The notes beneath the pieces were generated by a model, which ran no database searches, had not been told where the DNA came from, and was given only the letters and a program-made list of their open reading frames with translations. Below, in pieces: positions 63,682 to 64,000 of a stretch of 64,000 nucleotides of DNA; the stretch's first letter is position 1; every line of letters begins with the position of its first letter. The DNA is from Apis mellifera (Eukaryota; Arthropoda; Insecta; Hymenoptera; Apidae). The DNA is taken from the NCBI RefSeq assembly GCF_003254395.2, contig NC_037646.1:3614942-3678941 (forward strand), in the 5' to 3' direction. Position numbers and translations under genes: made by a program.

Positions 63682-64000
63682 TCACCCGATTCCTCGATAA
63701 TAATAAACCTCAAACCCCTTTCCCGTATCAATCGTAATAAACCATCCCACCTCCGTAGGATTAAATCCCCGTTGATAGGCGAACAAGCTTGAACGAATCG
63801 GTTCGTGACCATCCTCCGATTTCTCGTAACGAATTATTACAACACACCCACACCACTTCACGAAGCGACGAATATCCTCCGCTATCGATTCACCAGCGCG
63901 ATCATCACGGAACATAGCGCACCTGTTAGAATCCTGCTGCCACGTCTCTCCGCCGATCATAATGAGGATTTTCAAATTATCTCGGGACATCGTTATGATG
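63682..64000 (-). CDS. Possible exon at window edge, weakly GH18 chitinase-like
   Basis: A - strand frame open from the window end (64000, no stop upstream) to TGA at 63684-63682. The first ATG inside is at 63990 and gives 102 residues. The segment NLKILIMIGG resembles the beta-3 strand motif (K-x-x-x-x-x-G-G) of GH18 chitinases and chitinase-like proteins. The following RAGESIAEDIRRFVKW has the spacing and character of the helix before the catalytic strand. The GH18 catalytic motif DxxDxDxE is not present: the equivalent place reads GCVVIIRYEKS. If related, it is non-catalytic, decayed or spliced differently. The resemblance is by eye and weak. It may also be a chance open frame, because the sequence continues beyond the window. 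Confidence 0.3.
   Translation of the reverse strand, partial: IITMSRDNLKILIMIGGETWQQDSNRCAMFRDDRAGESIAEDIRRFVKWCGCVVIIRYEKSEDGHEPIRSSLFAYQRGFNPTEVGWFITIDTGKGFEVYYYRGIG

Overview
This window looks like nuclear DNA of a bee, most probably a honey bee (Apis) or a close relative. The reasons are GT-AG spliced coding exons that stand out as GC-rich islands in a strongly AT-rich background, abundant CpG, very many homopolymer and dinucleotide microsatellites, TTAGG-type arthropod repeats, and a mariner transposase relic. The species call is inference. There are no prokaryotic operon signals.

Only one gene can be read with confidence. It lies on the + strand at 7403-20492 and encodes the C-terminal 519 residues of a type I membrane protein. 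The part seen here has the end of one PAN/apple domain, a complete second PAN/apple domain, a ZP domain, a polybasic furin-type site, a transmembrane helix and a short cytoplasmic tail. This is the architecture of the insect apical extracellular matrix proteins of the trynity/neyo/nyobe/morpheyus group. Three coding exons join in matching phases across introns of about 2.8 kb and 8.7 kb. The upstream exons (signal peptide and start of the first PAN domain) were not found and probably lie before the window.

Region by region: 1-7402 holds no recognisable exon, but has a degenerate TTAGG tract, a 120-bp dispersed repeat in two copies and a (CG)8 tract. 7403-20492 is the gene; its second intron holds a degenerate array with a period of about 480 bp. 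20493-25750 is T-tract-rich and may be a long 3' UTR, since a Pumilio-type element sits 20 bp before an AATAAA signal near 25.6 kb. 25751-60280 is about 34.5 kb with no recognisable gene. It holds several local tandem duplications, a four-copy minisatellite of about 215-228 bp (43273-44150), a 74-nt pure purine tract and G-depleted blocks.

60281-60727 (- strand) is the DNA-binding part of a mariner transposase without its catalytic domain. It is flanked by FTZ-F1/NR5A-type motifs at 60.2 kb and 61.07 kb. At the right edge, a - strand reading frame (63682-64000) has weak GH18 chitinase-like features and may be an exon running out of the window.

I found no RNA gene, CRISPR array or convincing undescribed system. 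The most checkable leads are the edge reading frame, the catalytic-domain-less mariner frame, the higher-order minisatellite, and the possible long 3' UTR.
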